Shown here one piece after another: positions 5,225-5,464 of a stretch of DNA of 5,464 nt; within the stretch, counting starts at the first letter, position 1, and each line of letters starts with the position of its first letter. The DNA is from Nitrospiraceae bacterium (GTDB taxonomy: Bacteria > Nitrospirota > UBA9217). Position numbers and translations under genes: made by a program. The notes under the pieces are model-generated. The model did not search any database. It was not told where the DNA came from and saw only the letters and a list, made by a program, of their open reading frames with translations. The DNA lies in NCBI GenBank assembly GCA_003454665.1, contig DMKB01000232.1:1-5464 (forward strand), written 5' to 3'.

Positions 5225-5464
5225 CCGCCTTTACCGCCCAAAAGAACGCCCGGGAAGAGTTCCCCGCACCCGCGGGGATGAACCGCGAAGTCAATCGGGT
5301 TCTTATGGACCTCCGTCGAGTTCCCCGCACCCGCGGGGATGAACCGGTTGTCGCAATAGTTAACGGCGAAACAAATCAGAGTTCCCCGCACCCGCGGGGA
5401 TGAACCGTATTCGGTATCCCGCTGCATCACCTCGGGGCGGAGTTCCCCGCACCCGCGGGGATGA
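5196..5464 (+). CRISPR. Type I-E CRISPR array, 5' part (4 spacers visible)
   Basis: Repeats are 29 bp, beginning GAGTTCCCCGC and ending GCGGGGATGAACCG, at 5257-5285, 5318-5346, 5379-5407 and 5440-5464 (cut by the window edge); the visible parts are identical. A degenerate repeat lies at 5196-5224. The four spacers (5225-5256, 5286-5317, 5347-5378, 5408-5439) are each exactly 32 bp. Repeat length, spacer length, the CCCCGC/GCGGGG hairpin with an ACCC loop, and the final 8 bases ATGAACCG as the expected crRNA 5' handle mark type I-E with transcription on the plus strand, processed by Cas6e. No cas gene is in the window. I saw no match of any spacer to the rest of the window. Confidence 0.97.

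Noticed and set aside
5173..5430. 85-aa minus-strand open frame with repeated SSPRVRGT/FIPAGAGN-like motifs
   Set aside because: It is the CRISPR repeats and spacers read as protein, a well-known artefact.
5225..5439. Self-targeting spacers
   Set aside because: By eye none of the four spacers matches the intron or transposon on either strand; a genome-wide search was not possible.

Overview
This 5.46-kb window is a cluster of mobile elements lying against the 5' end of a type I-E CRISPR array. No housekeeping gene and no cas gene is visible. The moderately GC-rich composition, the three-gene transposon layout and a type I-E repeat with an ATGAACCG handle fit an anaerobic, Desulfuromonas/Geobacter/Pelobacter-like bacterium. 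That placement is inference from memory, not a search result.

Layout from left to right. (1) Positions 1 to about 2077 hold a group II intron on the minus strand: about 580 nt of 5' intron RNA (1501-2077), then a reverse transcriptase/maturase gene (34-1500). The HNH domain expected after the maturase region is broken. Most of it is missing and its last 17 codons survive out of frame at 1-53. The 3' end of the intron (domains V and VI) lies outside the window. (2) A 15-bp strip (2078-2092) separates the intron from (3) a transposon that I delimit at 2093-5138 by imperfect 19-bp inverted repeats beginning TGTC. Its genes all lie on the minus strand in the order zinc-ribbon protein (4561-5010), DDE transposase (3178-4458), ExeA/TniB-like AAA+ ATPase (2369-3175) and a 58-aa ORF (2181-2357) with its own ribosome binding site. 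A strong two-way terminator hairpin lies between the right end and the first gene, and a perfect hairpin follows the last gene. (4) A 57-bp leader-like strip (5139-5195) leads into (5) a type I-E CRISPR array (5196-5464, running off the window) with 29-bp repeats and four 32-bp spacers, read on the plus strand. Its first repeat keeps only the 3' half.

The transposase, ATPase and probably the zinc-ribbon protein look like one Mu/Tn7/Tn5053-type transposition machine: a DDE enzyme, an ATPase likely to govern target choice, and a small Cys-rich accessory protein. The intron is an independent retroelement. Missing target duplication around the transposon, a non-canonical intron 5' end 15 bp away and a half-repeat at the leader end of the array all point to rearrangement of this locus after insertion.
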